Part shown: one piece after another, positions 22,798 through 24,230 of the stretch
Layout: each line of letters begins with the position of its first letter
Numbering within the stretch: position 1 is the stretch's first letter
DNA from: CAMPJU01 sp046566095
GTDB lineage: Bacteria; Pseudomonadota; Gammaproteobacteria; Xanthomonadales; Xanthomonadaceae
NCBI GenBank assembly: GCA_046566095.1
Contig: JBKHXI010000146.1
Location: 1-24,230 of the forward strand
Direction of reading: 5' to 3'
Length of the DNA: 24,230 bases
Made by a program: the position numbers and the translations under genes
Notes under the pieces: model-generated
What the model was told of the DNA's origin: nothing
The model's input: only the letters and a program-made list of their open reading frames with translations
Databases searched by the model: none

Positions 22798-24207
22798 TCA
22801 GAGCGTGTAGTACAGCTGGTATTCCAGCGGATGGGTGGCCGCGCGGAACTTGGTGACTTCCTGCATCTTCAGGGCGATGTAGGCGTCGATGAAGTCGTCG
22901 CCCATCACCCCGCCGGCCTTGAGGAACTCGCGGTCGGCGTCCAGCGCCTCGAGCGCCTGGTCGAGCGAATGGCAGACCGTCGGGATGCCCTTGGCCTCTT
23001 CCGGCGGCAGGTCGTACAGGTCCTTGTCCATCGCCTCGCCCGGGTCGATCTGGTTCCGGATGCCGTCCAGGCCGGCCATCATCAGCGCGGTGAATGTGAG
23101 GTAGCCCGACTGCATCGGGTCGGGGAAGCGGAACTCGATGCGGCGAGCCTTGGGGTTGGACACGTAGGGAATGCGGCACGACGCCGAGCGGTTGCGCGCC
23201 GAGTAGGCCAGCATCACCGGCGCCTCGAAGCCGGGCACCAGGCGTTTGTAGCTGTTGGTGGTGGAGTTGGTGAAGGCGTTGATCGCGCGGGCGTGCTTGA
23301 ACACGCCGCCGATGTACCACAGCGCGGTCTGGCTCAGGCCGCCGTAGCCGTCGCCGGAGAACAGGTTCTGCCCGCCCTTGGCCAGCGACTGGTGCACGTG
23401 CATGCCGCTGCCGTTGTCGCCGACCAGCGGCTTGGGCATGAAAGTGGCGGTCTTGCCGTGGCGGAAGGCCACGTTCTTGACGATGTACTTCATCATCAGC
23501 AGCTCGTCGGCCTTGCGCAGCAGCGAGTTGAACCTGGTGCCGATCTCGCACTGGCCGGCATTGGCCACCTCGTGGTGGTGGACCTCGACCTCGATCCCGA
23601 CCTGCTCCAGCGTCCTGCACATCTCCGCGCGGATGTCGTGCAGCGAGTCCAGCGGCGCGACCGGGAAGTAGCCGCCCTTGATCCCCGGCCGGTAGCCGCT
23701 GTTGCCGCCGGCGTATTCGGTGCCCGAGTTCCAGTGCGCCTCCTCCGAGTCGATGTGGAAGAAGGTGTGGCCCATCTCGTTGGCGTAGCGCACCGAATCG
23801 AACACGAAGAACTCCGGCTCCGGGCCGAAGAACGCCTGCTCGGCGATGCCGCTGGACTTGAGGTAGGCCTCGGCGCGACGGGCCACGCCGCGCGGGTCGC
23901 GCTCGTAGGCCTGCATCGTGGCCGGGTCGAGCACGTCGCAGGTCAGCACCAGGGTCGGGTCGGCGGTGAACGGGTCGATGAAGGCGGTGTCCGCGTCCGG
24001 CAGCAGCACCATGTCCGATTCGTTGATGCCCTTCCAGCCGGAGATCGAGCTGCCATCGAACATCCGTCCGTCCTCGAACAGCGACTCGTCGGCGATCGAG
24101 CGCGGATAGGTGACGTGGTGCTGGACCCCGCGCAGGTCGGCGAAGCGCAGGTCGACCCACTCGACCTTGTGATCACGGATGAGTTTCTCGACCTGCTCGT
24201 ACGACAT
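22798..24207 (-). CDS. glnA: Glutamine synthetase, type I (GSI-beta)
   Basis: A 469-residue glutamine synthetase, the same length as E. coli GlnA, forming glutamine from glutamate, ammonia and ATP in a dodecamer. Recognisable blocks are FDGSSISGWKGINESDM (50-66), the metal-binding region GPEPEFFVFD (128-137), ATP-region KPLVGDNGSGMHVHQSL (259-275) and the Glu-flap NRSASCRIP. Y398 (counting Met) in KDLYDLPPEE is the adenylylation tyrosine, Y397 of the mature E. coli enzyme, so regulation by GlnE adenylylation is expected. An in-frame ATG lies two codons upstream at 24213, but the GGAG ribosome site is only one base from it and seven bases from 24207, so MSYEQVEKL is the likely start. Regulation by NtrC is expected; its promoter lies beyond the window. 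Confidence 0.97.
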   Translation of the reverse strand: MSYEQVEKLIRDHKVEWVDLRFADLRGVQHHVTYPRSIADESLFEDGRMFDGSSISGWKGINESDMVLLPDADTAFIDPFTADPTLVLTCDVLDPATMQAYERDPRGVARRAEAYLKSSGIAEQAFFGPEPEFFVFDSVRYANEMGHTFFHIDSEEAHWNSGTEYAGGNSGYRPGIKGGYFPVAPLDSLHDIRAEMCRTLEQVGIEVEVHHHEVANAGQCEIGTRFNSLLRKADELLMMKYIVKNVAFRHGKTATFMPKPLVGDNGSGMHVHQSLAKGGQNLFSGDGYGGLSQTALWYIGGVFKHARAINAFTNSTTNSYKRLVPGFEAPVMLAYSARNRSASCRIPYVSNPKARRIEFRFPDPMQSGYLTFTALMMAGLDGIRNQIDPGEAMDKDLYDLPPEEAKGIPTVCHSLDQALEALDADREFLKAGGVMGDDFIDAYIALKMQEVTKFRAATHPLEYQLYYTL

Positions 24208-24214
24208 GGGCATG

Positions 24215-24218
24215 CTCC
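24215..24218 (-). promoter_or_regulatory. Ribosome-binding site deciding the glnA start
   Basis: GGAG on the minus strand lies seven bases before the ATG at 24207 and only one base before the ATG at 24213. Normal spacing therefore supports 24207, which also yields the canonical GlnA length. Confidence 0.7.
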
Positions 24219-24230
24219 GGGGCGATGGAT

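Overview
The window is very GC-rich (roughly three quarters G+C by eye, not computed), densely coded chromosomal DNA. Gene content, codon use and REP-type palindromes (the GTAGGAGCGGGC and GTAGGAGGGGCTT kinds) suggest a gammaproteobacterium of the Xanthomonadaceae/Lysobacteraceae (Lysobacter, Luteimonas or Xanthomonas relatives). I see no tRNA, rRNA, CRISPR array, insertion sequence or phage gene, and no gene-free stretch longer than about 225 bases.

Left third (1-9600), mostly single housekeeping or accessory genes on both strands: a small membrane-anchored basic protein; a response-regulator/histidine-kinase fusion; the 23S rRNA pseudouridine synthase RluE; a DUF2383 four-helix protein with a strong terminator; two lipoproteins (a methyltransferase-like protein and an I78 peptidase inhibitor); a 2H-phosphoesterase-like protein divergent from a DUF938 methyltransferase; a FadI-type thiolase divergent from an unrecognised 307-residue protein; a GNAT acetyltransferase; and a Cu/Zn superoxide dismutase lipoprotein.

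Middle (9679-12194): the nitrogen two-component system ntrB-ntrC, translationally coupled. Its classical target and frequent neighbour glnA lies at the right end (22798-24207), about 10.6 kb away from ntrB. The DNA between is filled mainly by a stress/lipid locus and an AmiD-type amidase.

The most interesting region is 12363-21669. An exported protein of unknown function is followed by an ECF sigma factor and an RskA-type anti-sigma factor. Then come seven genes joined by six consecutive 4-base ATGA stop/start overlaps: acyl desaturase, FAD-dependent oxidoreductase, DUF1365 protein, CFA-synthase-like methyltransferase, DUF2878 membrane protein, DUF1295 membrane protein and a second, shorter CFA-family methyltransferase. 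The same nine-base bipartite sequence, CATCC-N16-CGTA, occurs just upstream of the exported-protein gene and just upstream of the desaturase. I propose that it is the promoter read by this sigma factor. By analogy with the alphaproteobacterial RpoE-ChrR regulon and the Ufa/Fuf furan fatty acid pathway, the operon probably remodels unsaturated phospholipid acyl chains in situ by desaturation, methylation and oxidation. The first methyltransferase appears to lack two of the bicarbonate ligands of true cyclopropane synthases, which points to a methyl-branched or furan product rather than a cyclopropane. The chemistry is inference; gene order, overlaps, motifs and substitutions were read from the sequence.
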